Shown piece by piece: positions 26,518 through 37,097 of a DNA stretch of 64,000 bases; positions within the stretch are counted from its first letter, which is position 1, and every line of letters starts with the position of its first letter. Position numbers and translations under genes: made by a program. The notes under the pieces were generated by a model. That model worked only from the letters and a program-made list of their open reading frames with translations. It was not told the DNA's origin and made no database searches. This DNA is from Chitinophaga sp. H8. GTDB taxonomy: Bacteria > Bacteroidota > Bacteroidia > Chitinophagales > Chitinophagaceae. The DNA lies in the NCBI RefSeq assembly GCF_040567655.1, contig NZ_JBEXAC010000001.1, forward strand, positions 2,108,001 to 2,172,000, read 5' to 3'.

Positions 26518-29500
26518 CAGCCTGCGAGTTTCCTATACTTTTCGATTATGTTTTTGTTACTGCTACTCTTAATTTCAGTAGTATCCCACTTATCAGAAAG
26601 TGAAATAGTATTTTCAGGATCGGCAGCTGCAAATGCATGAGCACGGATTAAGGCATCACTGCCTGTTGCGACAATGCTTTCAGGGCTTTCATTTATTAAG
26701 GCATCCAGGTAAGCCGCTGTACAAACAGCTAATAACTGTAATAATAGCTGTCTGCGGGTTTTAGTAATCGCGGCATCAGGTGTTTCCAGTAATTGTAATA
26801 AAGCATCATAGCGTTTGTACCTGGCGTCCAGCTTAATTTTAGGCCCTACGCATGCCATTCCCTGCTTAAGTGCTTCGGTATCTTTCAAATTTTTCCGTTC
26901 ACTGAGCTTTACCAGCTCTTCTTTATACTGGTCCTGCCGTTTTTTGAAAATTGCAGCAGACATTCCTGCTTCTTCAACTGTCTTGGGAGGTGCTTTCTCT
27001 ATTGCATGGAGATTGATGTGAAATACCACACTGTTGTCGCATGCTTCAAATCCATAACTCAGCTCATAGTTACCTTCTTTTAATTTGCTATAATTAAAGA
27101 GCAGGCTTTGATCCTCCCAGGTTACCCGGTCTGCTGTACTGATTTCTTTCCCTGTTTTATCTCTCAGGATCAGCTTCCCTCCCTGTGGTGCATAATTCAG
27201 ATTAATGACTCCCTCCTCTCCGTCCGTGATGCTCCCATCAAAAGAGGATTGCCCATCCCAGTTAAGGAGTACCTCTCCCAGATCCGGACAGATAAACAGG
27301 TCCTGTTCATCTGTTGCACTTAAAGCCCCTCTGCTGGCGGTTAATCTTACCTGATATGCAATACCTTTTTCAAATAATAATTTAAAGGAAACATCCTGAT
27401 CTTCCAAGGTTGCTAATATAGCTCCCTCCTTATCCATTAGTTCCCATTTGTATTTAATGGCATACAAAGAGCGGTTTTCAAGTACTACTTTATAACCTAT
27501 TAGTTCTTTTGACTCTTTTTTCAAAATTGGAATCCGGCTTTTTTCAGAGAAAATAGCAATAGGGGGATTTTCCCTGAACTCTACATTTACAATCGGGCCA
27601 TCACTGCAGCACTGATAGGGCAAACAGAAATCTGCCACAATAGTAGCTTCGGCCAACAGTGTATTCCGCAACATGGCTATAGCCGAATCATACCCGGATT
27701 CCTGTTGTTTAGCGCCCACTCTGTTTTGCATCAATAGCTTTAAAGTTTCGCTTGTTTTTCCACCATCCTGGTATCCCGGTGCTGCCACGAGGACTAATGT
27801 ACCTCCTTTGGGTACACCTGCATTATGTTCCAGTCCGGGATGTGAAGCTGCAAAGCGGTGGAATAACAATTGTGACAGGTAGGCCTCTTTTTGTTTTTTG
27901 AAGCTCAGGTATATATTATAAAGCGACCGGGTATACCGCTCACAACAAGCAATCCCATCAATGCAGCCACCTTCTTTATTGGTGCTATCCCCGCAAATCA
28001 TTTTGCATTGTTCTGCTATCCATTCCCCTATTGCGGTTTCCTCTGCTGGTGCATCTTTAAAAAAACGCTCCAGGGCCACCAATAGTGAAAATTTATCTGC
28101 TGGATCAGCTGATTGAAAAACCACCTCCATGTATTTTCCATTGCAGAGATCATGACAGCTGATACTACTTACGATATCCTGTACCAGTAATGCCAGGTTC
28201 TCAAACCAACATTCCGCATCATTCATGTAGTATGACAGGAATGATGCTTCCTCTGCGAGGTACACTATCTTGATATCGAAAGGCAGATGATTGTCTTTTC
28301 GAAGGGCCTTTAATGGACTTATTGTTTTAGCAGATGTTCCTACATGGCCTTTGATATGGAAAAAGCTATACCTATCCATATCTTCCATCCAAAGCTGTTG
28401 ATCTCTCTCATCATGCTGTCCTGGAATTTCGGTTTTCGCTTTTATAGACTCAAAGCTCCAGCATTTTACCAACTCTTCCTTTCCTGCATAATAGAACGGA
28501 ATACATCTGTTACTCAGCCATTCTCTCCGGGTGGCACATGGTGTGATAGCTGTTGCTTCCGGCAATTTTAAATCATTGAAAAAGGCTATCCCCTTTTCAA
28601 ATATGATTTTTAACCGCCCCAGCAGCATTTTCACTTTTTCCACTCCGGAGGTATTGATATCTGTTATTGGAGGGCGATACAATGCCATACGGTATATTGC
28701 CTCCTCCTTATCTGTTTCTCCGAGTGAAATATATCCCGGAAAAGCCGTTGTATCAGGGAACGCGGTGATCTGCTGGAATAGTGGAGTACTTTGCAACTCT
28801 TTGTAAGCGAGGATAAGATCTTTCAGATAATCATAATAATAAGGTAACAACACGTCTTTATTGGGCCCGCTTTGTGTAATCTTTTCCAATAGTGCCTGCA
28901 ATGTTTCCTTCATCATATTGAAAGGTGCCGTTTGCTCTTCCGGTTGCAAGAGGGATTTCAGCTTTTCATATGCCTCTATATAGGCTGCTGCCAGCATTTC
29001 CAATGCTGCGGAACAAACGCTCTTAAAGTTGGTGCTCACACCATTCCAATCTGTAAAGGTATCAAAGCTGATCTTTTTCCCTTCCTCCTGATAGCCAAAC
29101 CGGTGAATAAAAGGTTGCTTTGTCAATGCTTCCGGAGGAGCTACATGACTAAGCCAATGAGATCTGACCTGATCTATATAAGATTTTTCAATCAGTAATA
29201 CCTCCATTTCTTTAGTACTTTCTCCCACACTGTTTTCATAGCTTTCCAGACAAGATTCCCTTACAACTTTAGATTCATTGATAAAAAGTAGCAGTATTTT
29301 ATTTTTAACAGCTTCATCATTTACAGGTAAAAGTATTCCGGGGGTTCCTTTTCCATCTTTACTGTCTTCTGAAAGCTTCCATACAGGGCAGGTTATCCCA
29401 CTAAGGTTCCTGTTATCTGTAATGTAATACTTAAACGTCTGCCCCTGTTCCAACGCAAACAGGGATCCATCTGAACTAACTCCGGCACCAGGGCTTATAT

Positions 29501-29678
29501 TAATTACATTTCCCTCATAGGAAGGTACTAATCCGTAGAAAATACCGCACCCCAATAGAAACGCATTGGATTGATTGTTTTCTTTTTCCAGGTATTCCCG
29601 CATCATGTTCAACTGTTCACTCTTGAGTATTTGTCCTGGAACAAAAAGGGGATATTTGGGTGTTCTTGTAAATTCCAT
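26517..29678 (-). CDS. eCIS baseplate- or fibre-like protein of unknown function
   Basis: 1053 residues. The N-terminus (FTRTPKYPLFVPGQILKSEQ, then NAFLLGCGIFYGLVPSYEGN and INISPGAGVSSDGSLFALEQ) has the pattern of the attachment domain found at the start of many phage baseplate or tail-fibre proteins. The middle (about 150-650) is helical with several Cys, and residues about 690-900 have two Ig/PKD-like beta stretches (ISPGAG; NRSLYAIKYKWELMDKEGAI). The C-terminal 150 residues are helical. The gene lies between the giant wedge-like gene and the tape-measure gene. Assignment to baseplate/fibre is by context and N-terminal pattern only. Confidence 0.6.
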   Translation of the reverse strand: MEFTRTPKYPLFVPGQILKSEQLNMMREYLEKENNQSNAFLLGCGIFYGLVPSYEGNVINISPGAGVSSDGSLFALEQGQTFKYYITDNRNLSGITCPVWKLSEDSKDGKGTPGILLPVNDEAVKNKILLLFINESKVVRESCLESYENSVGESTKEMEVLLIEKSYIDQVRSHWLSHVAPPEALTKQPFIHRFGYQEEGKKISFDTFTDWNGVSTNFKSVCSAALEMLAAAYIEAYEKLKSLLQPEEQTAPFNMMKETLQALLEKITQSGPNKDVLLPYYYDYLKDLILAYKELQSTPLFQQITAFPDTTAFPGYISLGETDKEEAIYRMALYRPPITDINTSGVEKVKMLLGRLKIIFEKGIAFFNDLKLPEATAITPCATRREWLSNRCIPFYYAGKEELVKCWSFESIKAKTEIPGQHDERDQQLWMEDMDRYSFFHIKGHVGTSAKTISPLKALRKDNHLPFDIKIVYLAEEASFLSYYMNDAECWFENLALLVQDIVSSISCHDLCNGKYMEVVFQSADPADKFSLLVALERFFKDAPAEETAIGEWIAEQCKMICGDSTNKEGGCIDGIACCERYTRSLYNIYLSFKKQKEAYLSQLLFHRFAASHPGLEHNAGVPKGGTLVLVAAPGYQDGGKTSETLKLLMQNRVGAKQQESGYDSAIAMLRNTLLAEATIVADFCLPYQCCSDGPIVNVEFRENPPIAIFSEKSRIPILKKESKELIGYKVVLENRSLYAIKYKWELMDKEGAILATLEDQDVSFKLLFEKGIAYQVRLTASRGALSATDEQDLFICPDLGEVLLNWDGQSSFDGSITDGEEGVINLNYAPQGGKLILRDKTGKEISTADRVTWEDQSLLFNYSKLKEGNYELSYGFEACDNSVVFHINLHAIEKAPPKTVEEAGMSAAIFKKRQDQYKEELVKLSERKNLKDTEALKQGMACVGPKIKLDARYKRYDALLQLLETPDAAITKTRRQLLLQLLAVCTAAYLDALINESPESIVATGSDALIRAHAFAAADPENTISLSDKWDTTEIKSSSNKNIIEKYRKLAG

Positions 29679-29741
29679 AGTAAACCTTTTTAACTATATG
29701 TACAACTGATGATCAGTAATAACATTATTAACAAACCTCAT

Positions 29742-32700
29742 TTATTCGATGCGCGTTTCATCCAGTATTATTGCTTCATTTCCTTTTTGGTCGTATAAGG
29801 TCGTAACCACAGGATAAGCATTCCTAAGCTCCTGCAAAGTAGTAATCAGCATAGCCCAGGCATCTGTAGCATCACAACCGCTGCTGTCCCATTGCGTATT
29901 GGTCCATCTCCGCAACGCGGCTTCATAGGTCTTCATTTGCGCAGGTGTTATCCATACAATGCGTAGTAACAGGTGCGCTGGGGCTTCCTTTCGCATGGTA
30001 TATTCAAAAAACTGGCGGAATTTCTGGGATCTGAAGCGGCGAGGCCAGCCCGGCACAACCACTGTCATCCTGAAAGAATAAGGATCTATGGCCATTTCCT
30101 GTTCTTCTGCTGAAGCTACTTCCCATTGTTCACAATCCGCCTCATCCATACAGAAGTGCAATGTTTTGCTCACAACCGGATTCTCAAGCATTGTGCTACT
30201 TATATCAGTTAGCTGTGCACCAGCAATGATATCATTCAATGCTTTCATAAATGCACTATCTTCCTGAGTTAAAATAGTATACAAGACCGCATCAGCAACT
30301 ACCACCTGATCTTTATCTACAAACGTCAGTTTATATTCCCGTTTACCTGTTTTGTTACTACCCACCAGATACATTTTACAAAGAGGGGGTACTTTATCCT
30401 TAGCTGCTTTTTTATTCCGCTTATTCTTATCATCGCTATTTACTTCTGGTAGTATAGCTTGCAGAAATGCTTCTTTAGAGAAAGCACCTTGTTGATCACT
30501 AAAGAAGGTACGAGCTGTAATAATAAGGAAGGGTGAAATGATACCTTCCACTTTTGACACATCCAACTTCACCTGCCATTGTACCTCCGTTGGAGCCATA
30601 GCTGGTGGACGTAATAAAATGTGTTCCATCACATGCAATCCTTCTGCATTTATAGCTGCTTTCACTTCTTTAATTGCAGCGGTTCTCGCTGCATGAGTAG
30701 TATAGGTAACAGGGTGTGTAGCCAATACAGAATCAGGATGCGTGATCTCAATACCAAATGGTCCACAGGCGTTATTTTCTACCCGTTGGTAGTTATCTAT
30801 CTGCTGTAAAAGCCTGAATACATCTGCTAATGCATCTATTGCATTTTTAGGCTGCTCGTACCTTTGCGCACTTTCCCAGATTGTTACAGCGGTTAGTGTT
30901 ATCTTTTGGCCAACTTCTTTTGCCGTTACTTCATTAATATTATACATAAACAGTTCTCCATCACGTGTTACAGGATAAAGCAAAGCATTAAACATCCGCG
31001 TATGCCTGTCGGACGCTATATCTGCCTCATCTATCCATTCAGGAGCAACCGCAACGATGCTACCATCTACATCCCGCAGCGATAGGGTAAATTTACAGGG
31101 ACATCCGGGTACCGGACTATAGTCATAAGCATCCCATGCCCTTGCCAGCTCCAGCAGATCAATATAGGAAACTCCTGATGTGGTCAAATCGCATTCAGTA
31201 GTAAAGCGATGTACACTTTCCCAGACTACTTTACTATTATACTTCAGCTGGTAATAATAGTAAGGATCCCGCTCAGGGGCATAAACCTGGCTTACCGCTT
31301 TTGCCCTGGGCGCAACTATTTCCCAACTTACCGCTTTCAACTGCTGATAACTAAGCCAAAGCTGGCTTATTTCTACTCCACTTAAGCAAGGTAGTGCAGT
31401 GAACAAAACATCATCAGGGATCTGAAGCTCATTTACAATCCAGGCATACAGCTTTTTGAAACACAATACTTCCGACTGCAGGCGCAATCTGTTGATTTCC
31501 CTTTGTGCAGGTGTATTATAAAAAGCCGGATGAATGGCCTGTTGATATTTTTGAGGGTCTACTACACGAAAAGCGTATCGGCAGGCAGGTTGATGCTCGC
31601 TATAGTTGTAAAAAGCGCTTTCCTCGTCTTCAATGAGTCCCAGGAAAGTGTTCACTTTTTCCCAGCCGTCATTGCTGCTATCCTCATTTTCAGGGGAGAC
31701 GCCTGCTGAAGGATTGTTCCATGGATAACTGGCACTACTATCCAATAACACTTTTGATAGCACAATTTCATACCTGCAATTTTCAGGTTTATCAACCAGG
31801 CAATAATGTCCGGCGTATGACAATAACTGCAGAAAACACTCAAATTGTGTCCAGGCTGTTTCGGGAGTATCAAATTGTTGTGCACTGACCCAGTCATACT
31901 GCTGATAAAGAGGGTCATACAACCGAAATCCATAAGCCTTATTTTTTTTGAATACCGGATACATGTTTGCAGCTTCCTGTCTCACCTTGCGGGCAAGATC
32001 ATAGGCTTCCCTGTTTACCGTTGGCAGTTTATACCGGGCTACCAGCTTCCCTTTTTTATCTGACAGCTGCAGGTATTCAATATCCGGTTCATATGAAGTA
32101 TAATATTGTGTTTGTGCCGCCAGGTAAAGCAGGTGCAGGTATTGCTCTTCAAACTGTTTCCGGGCATCTGCTGCAGAATCATATAGTTCCATGCTTTGCC
32201 AGAGGAATTCTCCTGCCCCTCGTTGCCTGATGCAGAAACGATACTTATTTCCTTCCTGGATAATAATGCCGGCCCCCTTATCAATGGTAGTATATGCGGG
32301 TAGATCTCGGTATTTCTTCAATAACAATAATAATGCAGTTTCCCGCTGCTCAGGCGAAGGATAATGATGGAGATAATGAGCGATGGTATCATTCCTGTTC
32401 CATACCCTGAAAGCAGATCTTACTGGTATTGCCGTCTTCTCAGGAATATAGGCATTGCCTGTGATCTTTATCTTACCGGTATTAACAGCTTTAGCCGTAT
32501 CGGACAGGTTGTAATTAGCCCACCAGATCAATCGCTGCTGAAGCCGTTCAATTGCAGCTTGTTCCTGATACCTTTGTGGATGTACAGCCACCCTTTTATT
32601 GGTTTTCGGATCTTTTACAAATAAGGTATGCTGCAGCTGATTAATATCGACTTCATAATTGGCAGATTGTCTTGCAAGATGTATTACTTCATTCATTTCA

Positions 32701-35700
32701 GCCAGAGCCTCCTGCTCCTCCGCCTTTTCTTCCAATAGTTCCAATGCAATGGCCGGAGCAGACAAACAAGGCAGCCATTGCCAGTTAGCACCCCATGCTC
32801 CGGGTAAAAACTGTGTATCCAGCGCAGTACCATGTACCTGCAAATATGCAATGACATCTTGCAAGGCATGATCCCTGTCCTCTTCTGTAATATATACCTG
32901 TGGATGGACAGCCAATACGCCGCCTTCTTCATCTGTTAAGTTAAACCCGTACAGGCACTTTTCCGGGTGGGTCAATAAGTAATTGGCCCTTGACATGCCT
33001 CTTCTTACTGTTTGATAAAAAGCAATCTGAACAGCAGTTTTATCCGTGTAAGGCCTGCCCTCTTCCAGTAAAGTATGGGCCTGATCATCCTTCACCTGAA
33101 AATAATAATGATGTGGGGTGAGTATACCTGATCTGTACTCCCGCGTCAGCAGGGCAATATCCTGTAATAGTTGTCTTATAAGCAGCATTACTGCTTCACT
33201 GGAATGGCAGGTAGTTTCCTGCCTGGCTAAAACATGCTTTCCAGGGGGCTGGATCGTAAAGCTATAGTTGGTAGCTCCATAAGCATTGTTTACTTTAAAA
33301 TCCGTTTCGGTAACTGAAAGGAGCCAGTCCAGGAGCAGGATGGCCACTGTTTCGAAAGTGTCCCATACCGGAATGCTCCTGAATAATGGTGTCCCTATAG
33401 CGGTACGCCATTCAAATATATAACCCTTGGTAAGCGGTCCTCTTTCTGTACCCAACCGGCAGCTCTGCACCAGTTCAATAATAGTATCCCGTATCTGGCC
33501 GGCCTCACCGGCAGTATACACCAGCGGGCTTTGCGCCAATATTTCATTGTTTTCATCTACAAGCACCACACTATACAAACAATCCTTTTCATCCAGCGTT
33601 TGTTGTTGCACAAGCAGCCGGGAAGAAATCCGGATAGCGGAAGCTATGGCCTCAATTTGGGATAAGCTTTCCAGATCACTTTTAAACAAGGCGGTAGTAG
33701 TCAGTAATATGCGACGATCCGGCTCTGCAGGTGTTGGATCAAAGAAAATGTAAGGCGCGGCCACCACTTCTTTAATCGCATCATGGATTACTTGCAGTAA
33801 TTTTTCAAACCCATTTGCGTAGTCCAGGATAGCTTGCCTGGCAGGTGTTTCTCCATCATACAAAGGTATGTGTCTGGCTATCAGTAATTCCGTGGCAGGA
33901 TCAGCTGTTGTTGCCGGTGAGCGGGTAATTATCTCCAACCCTGCTTTACCGGATGTGGTAGTCATCAACCGGTAATTATCCTGATGAGCACCTGACTGTA
34001 GCAACTGATAACGGGCTGCAGATAATTGATCCGGTGATTTAAAAAGGAAAGCCCCTTCCCAGATGACAGTGTTATGTTGCCATAATTGCCAATTGTAAAG
34101 GGGTAATTTATCTTCCTTGTAAACAAGTTTCCTGCTGCCGAAATAAGCTATCAACCAAGCCATCATCGTGTCTGCTTCCGTTTTACGGGCAAAGGGTAAA
34201 GGATATTGCGCCAGCGGTACCTTTTCCCTGCTGCTTACCTGCACTACATAATCTCTGGTGTCTTCACGCAGCACGGCACTAAAACGCCCTTCCTCCTGCA
34301 AATAAGGCAGACAATCAATTCCCGCTGTATAAGCGGCTATCGTACTGGAAAAATCTGTAATGCTTTTTAGCAGTACTTTTCCTTTTTCATCTTCAAACAA
34401 GAAATAATAACCTTCCTGTGCTTTCACAGCATGTAAATAATACCCTCCCTGCATAAAGTATTCCCTGATCCAGGCTTGTATGTCATTACGTTTTTCTGCG
34501 CTGGCATATGTTACCGGATGCCGGGCATCAATGCTGATCTGCTCCTGGGGAGCAGATTGTATAGAAAAACCATATACATTATCCGCATCACAGTCATGCA
34601 TAACGTAGTAACCGTCATCTTTGGCAAGTTCAAGCAACCGCTGGTAAGCATCAGCAGCAGCCTCCTGACTAGCATAAGTGATACGGCTTTCGAAAACAGG
34701 TGTATAAGTATTAAGCGCTTCAGCTGCATAAGGAGGTGTCGCTGCCGGGTCTTCGAGACGCACGCCACCTGGCAGGTAACAACGGAATATCCATCCATCC
34801 GTTACAGGAATAAGGTCAAAATTATTCAGAACGGTACCTGGCTCCCGGCTGATCCCCATCAAACGGGCCACCCTTTTTTGCCATCCACAAACTGGAAGTG
34901 CCGGTACAGGTTGACTGTAATCAAATGCCCGCGCCCTGTTAGCACTGATATCAGGATACGCTGCTAAAAAAGTGGCTTTACTATTAATATTGCTTTCAGG
35001 GTCATTTTTTTTGCCATTCAGGGCATACATCGTCAGTGTGTAATCTGTAAAATCCTCTGAAAAGCGTGCCAGCAAATGGTTCAGAAGACGTTCTTTTCTC
35101 CCGGCGTACTGCTCCGGCGTTTCCATTAATGCATCCAGTCCGGCCTTATACCCAGCCAGGTTATATACCAGATCAAAACTATATTGCTCCTCTTCCCACT
35201 CGTTGATGCGGTTATAACAATCCTCCTGCACTGCCATAAAAAGGCAGTCCAGCGCAGCACTGTGCGCCTTTTCAACGGTATCATAGCTATCCAGGCTTTT
35301 CAGGCAAATTTCTTTATTATCGGTATAAAGCATAAACTCGTAACACCCCGCTTCGTTGATATATACCTGGGTTACTATCTGATTGTCTCTGCAAGCAGCT
35401 ATGAACAACTGGATAATCCCTTCCCGCTGAGAGAATGCCGCATAATATGCCCGGACATCAGCATCCTCTCCGTTATGAATAACAGGATAAAGTAACTTTT
35501 TACCCGTATAGGTCCCTGGTGTTTGCTGGCGGAAACGCATCAGCTTTTCCAGTTGCGGAATATCATCTAATAATGAAGGAAAATAAGTGCTGGACATGGG
35601 CCCTCCAGTTGGATAAAGTGCAAACAGCTCCCGGATACGGGATAATTGCATCAGGTAATCAGCCAAAAGGCGATCATAAAAGAACAGGTAGGCCTGTAAT

Positions 35701-37022
35701 TGTAATACCTGGGCCTTTCTGGCAGCAGCAACTTTATCTGGTAGCTGATGCTGCCCAATGCCATACAACTGTGGAAATTCATACTGAACAGAAGTATATT
35801 GGGCCAGATCAGGTTGTGTACCTGTTGGGATGGGTATATCCAGCTCTGCAGGTAATTTAGGGGTCTTATGATAATCTGATACTCGATGCAGGAAGCGCTC
35901 CTTTACCTGTGTATTACCAATGGTCAATGGCAGTTTATTACGATAAAAAATCACCTGACTGCCATCCAGGTCCAGCACCGGCCGGTGATCCGGTTGCAGC
36001 TCAAAACGCCATTCTTCTCCCGTAGTGAATTTAGGTTTGACAGTATGGCTATCTGCTGTTTTCTGAAAATAAGCACCACTGGTAAGGGATAAACGGGTGA
36101 TACCTGCCACACCGGTTATATCCATAATGATCCTGTATAAATCTGAAACATGAATCACTTTCTGTTGCTGCAGGCTGTCCAGTTCTGCTGTATCCAGGAA
36201 CCCATTTTTCTGCTCTACTCCAGTTAATGTATCAAAAGGGCGCCCTTCATAAATCGCTTCTATCGTTTTCCCTTTGTCTAATAGCTCCTGCAAAGTATAA
36301 AACCTGGGAGCAGGTGAAAAGAAATCCTGTATCCTCCCGAAAATCTCTGTTTGTACGGTTTCGGGATCAGCATCCTGTTTTATTTCGATATGCGTACAAA
36401 TACGGATAGGTTCATCCCGCAGCAAGGTGATATCAAAGATATCTTCACAAAGGTTACGATGCCGGTTCAGCCTTGCAGTAACTTCTTTCAGCATGGCATC
36501 AGCTGGAAAATAAGCCGTACCACAGGTGTCCTTCACAAAAGAGGAAGGATAAACATTATCTGGGTCTATCAATACTTTATAGAGCCCCTTTAATTTCACC
36601 GGCATACTGGTGCCTGCAGCAGCACCGCAAGGTATCTTGAATTGATTTTCCGGTTCTGCTTTTTCCAGCCATGCATTACGTACACCATTTATATCTATCA
36701 GCAGCTTACGGTAATCCATTAATGTCAATGGATTATTACCTAATATCTGTGCTGGCGTGAAAAAGTTGTTATCAGGAGTATCCGGATTATTGCCTCTTGC
36801 CAGGAGGTCGCTGAATGGCAGGGAAGTACGGTATCCTAAGTCGGTCAACACATAACAGAGCGCCTCCAGCATAGTAATACCTGGATCATGGATATTGTGA
36901 TCTGTCCATACTTTCCCGGAAAAGGAGGCAATATGCTCCATGCCCGCTTTTCGCAAAGCCTCAAAGGTAAGTGATGCGGGAAATTCACTGTTATCGGGTG
37001 CTATGGTTTTTGCATCGGCCAT
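29742..37022 (-). CDS. giant Afp12-like baseplate wedge protein with many YegP-like repeats
   Basis: 2426 residues, two to three times the usual Afp12/Pvc12 length. The N-terminus (KVWTDHNIHDPGITMLEALC, near residues 37-56) matches the WTDHNPxDPGxTLLE start of baseplate wedge assembly proteins. The C-terminus has the eCIS wedge signature GLHVMEHILLRP (near 2120) and DPYSFRMTVVVPGWPRRFRS (near 2313-2332). Between about residues 558 and 2120 lie at least fifteen units of the pattern Y-x-F-x-L-x(4)-G-x-x-L-A-x(3)-x-Y-x-T-x(10)-Ile/Leu; examples are LYGFNLTDEEGGVLAVHPQV and GYYFLFEDEKGKVLLKSITD. This pattern fits the YegP/DUF1508 fold. The expansion is the odd feature. It follows the S74 fibre gene by 75 bp. 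Confidence 0.8.
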   Translation of the reverse strand: MADAKTIAPDNSEFPASLTFEALRKAGMEHIASFSGKVWTDHNIHDPGITMLEALCYVLTDLGYRTSLPFSDLLARGNNPDTPDNNFFTPAQILGNNPLTLMDYRKLLIDINGVRNAWLEKAEPENQFKIPCGAAAGTSMPVKLKGLYKVLIDPDNVYPSSFVKDTCGTAYFPADAMLKEVTARLNRHRNLCEDIFDITLLRDEPIRICTHIEIKQDADPETVQTEIFGRIQDFFSPAPRFYTLQELLDKGKTIEAIYEGRPFDTLTGVEQKNGFLDTAELDSLQQQKVIHVSDLYRIIMDITGVAGITRLSLTSGAYFQKTADSHTVKPKFTTGEEWRFELQPDHRPVLDLDGSQVIFYRNKLPLTIGNTQVKERFLHRVSDYHKTPKLPAELDIPIPTGTQPDLAQYTSVQYEFPQLYGIGQHQLPDKVAAARKAQVLQLQAYLFFYDRLLADYLMQLSRIRELFALYPTGGPMSSTYFPSLLDDIPQLEKLMRFRQQTPGTYTGKKLLYPVIHNGEDADVRAYYAAFSQREGIIQLFIAACRDNQIVTQVYINEAGCYEFMLYTDNKEICLKSLDSYDTVEKAHSAALDCLFMAVQEDCYNRINEWEEEQYSFDLVYNLAGYKAGLDALMETPEQYAGRKERLLNHLLARFSEDFTDYTLTMYALNGKKNDPESNINSKATFLAAYPDISANRARAFDYSQPVPALPVCGWQKRVARLMGISREPGTVLNNFDLIPVTDGWIFRCYLPGGVRLEDPAATPPYAAEALNTYTPVFESRITYASQEAAADAYQRLLELAKDDGYYVMHDCDADNVYGFSIQSAPQEQISIDARHPVTYASAEKRNDIQAWIREYFMQGGYYLHAVKAQEGYYFLFEDEKGKVLLKSITDFSSTIAAYTAGIDCLPYLQEEGRFSAVLREDTRDYVVQVSSREKVPLAQYPLPFARKTEADTMMAWLIAYFGSRKLVYKEDKLPLYNWQLWQHNTVIWEGAFLFKSPDQLSAARYQLLQSGAHQDNYRLMTTTSGKAGLEIITRSPATTADPATELLIARHIPLYDGETPARQAILDYANGFEKLLQVIHDAIKEVVAAPYIFFDPTPAEPDRRILLTTTALFKSDLESLSQIEAIASAIRISSRLLVQQQTLDEKDCLYSVVLVDENNEILAQSPLVYTAGEAGQIRDTIIELVQSCRLGTERGPLTKGYIFEWRTAIGTPLFRSIPVWDTFETVAILLLDWLLSVTETDFKVNNAYGATNYSFTIQPPGKHVLARQETTCHSSEAVMLLIRQLLQDIALLTREYRSGILTPHHYYFQVKDDQAHTLLEEGRPYTDKTAVQIAFYQTVRRGMSRANYLLTHPEKCLYGFNLTDEEGGVLAVHPQVYITEEDRDHALQDVIAYLQVHGTALDTQFLPGAWGANWQWLPCLSAPAIALELLEEKAEEQEALAEMNEVIHLARQSANYEVDINQLQHTLFVKDPKTNKRVAVHPQRYQEQAAIERLQQRLIWWANYNLSDTAKAVNTGKIKITGNAYIPEKTAIPVRSAFRVWNRNDTIAHYLHHYPSPEQRETALLLLLKKYRDLPAYTTIDKGAGIIIQEGNKYRFCIRQRGAGEFLWQSMELYDSAADARKQFEEQYLHLLYLAAQTQYYTSYEPDIEYLQLSDKKGKLVARYKLPTVNREAYDLARKVRQEAANMYPVFKKNKAYGFRLYDPLYQQYDWVSAQQFDTPETAWTQFECFLQLLSYAGHYCLVDKPENCRYEIVLSKVLLDSSASYPWNNPSAGVSPENEDSSNDGWEKVNTFLGLIEDEESAFYNYSEHQPACRYAFRVVDPQKYQQAIHPAFYNTPAQREINRLRLQSEVLCFKKLYAWIVNELQIPDDVLFTALPCLSGVEISQLWLSYQQLKAVSWEIVAPRAKAVSQVYAPERDPYYYYQLKYNSKVVWESVHRFTTECDLTTSGVSYIDLLELARAWDAYDYSPVPGCPCKFTLSLRDVDGSIVAVAPEWIDEADIASDRHTRMFNALLYPVTRDGELFMYNINEVTAKEVGQKITLTAVTIWESAQRYEQPKNAIDALADVFRLLQQIDNYQRVENNACGPFGIEITHPDSVLATHPVTYTTHAARTAAIKEVKAAINAEGLHVMEHILLRPPAMAPTEVQWQVKLDVSKVEGIISPFLIITARTFFSDQQGAFSKEAFLQAILPEVNSDDKNKRNKKAAKDKVPPLCKMYLVGSNKTGKREYKLTFVDKDQVVVADAVLYTILTQEDSAFMKALNDIIAGAQLTDISSTMLENPVVSKTLHFCMDEADCEQWEVASAEEQEMAIDPYSFRMTVVVPGWPRRFRSQKFRQFFEYTMRKEAPAHLLLRIVWITPAQMKTYEAALRRWTNTQWDSSGCDATDAWAMLITTLQELRNAYPVVTTLYDQKGNEAIILDETRIE

Positions 37023-37097
37023 TACTTAAATCCTGCTTTTGGGGTAAGTATCTATATTAAACATTCTTTAAAAATGAGCTATAAAAAGCCTATAGTA

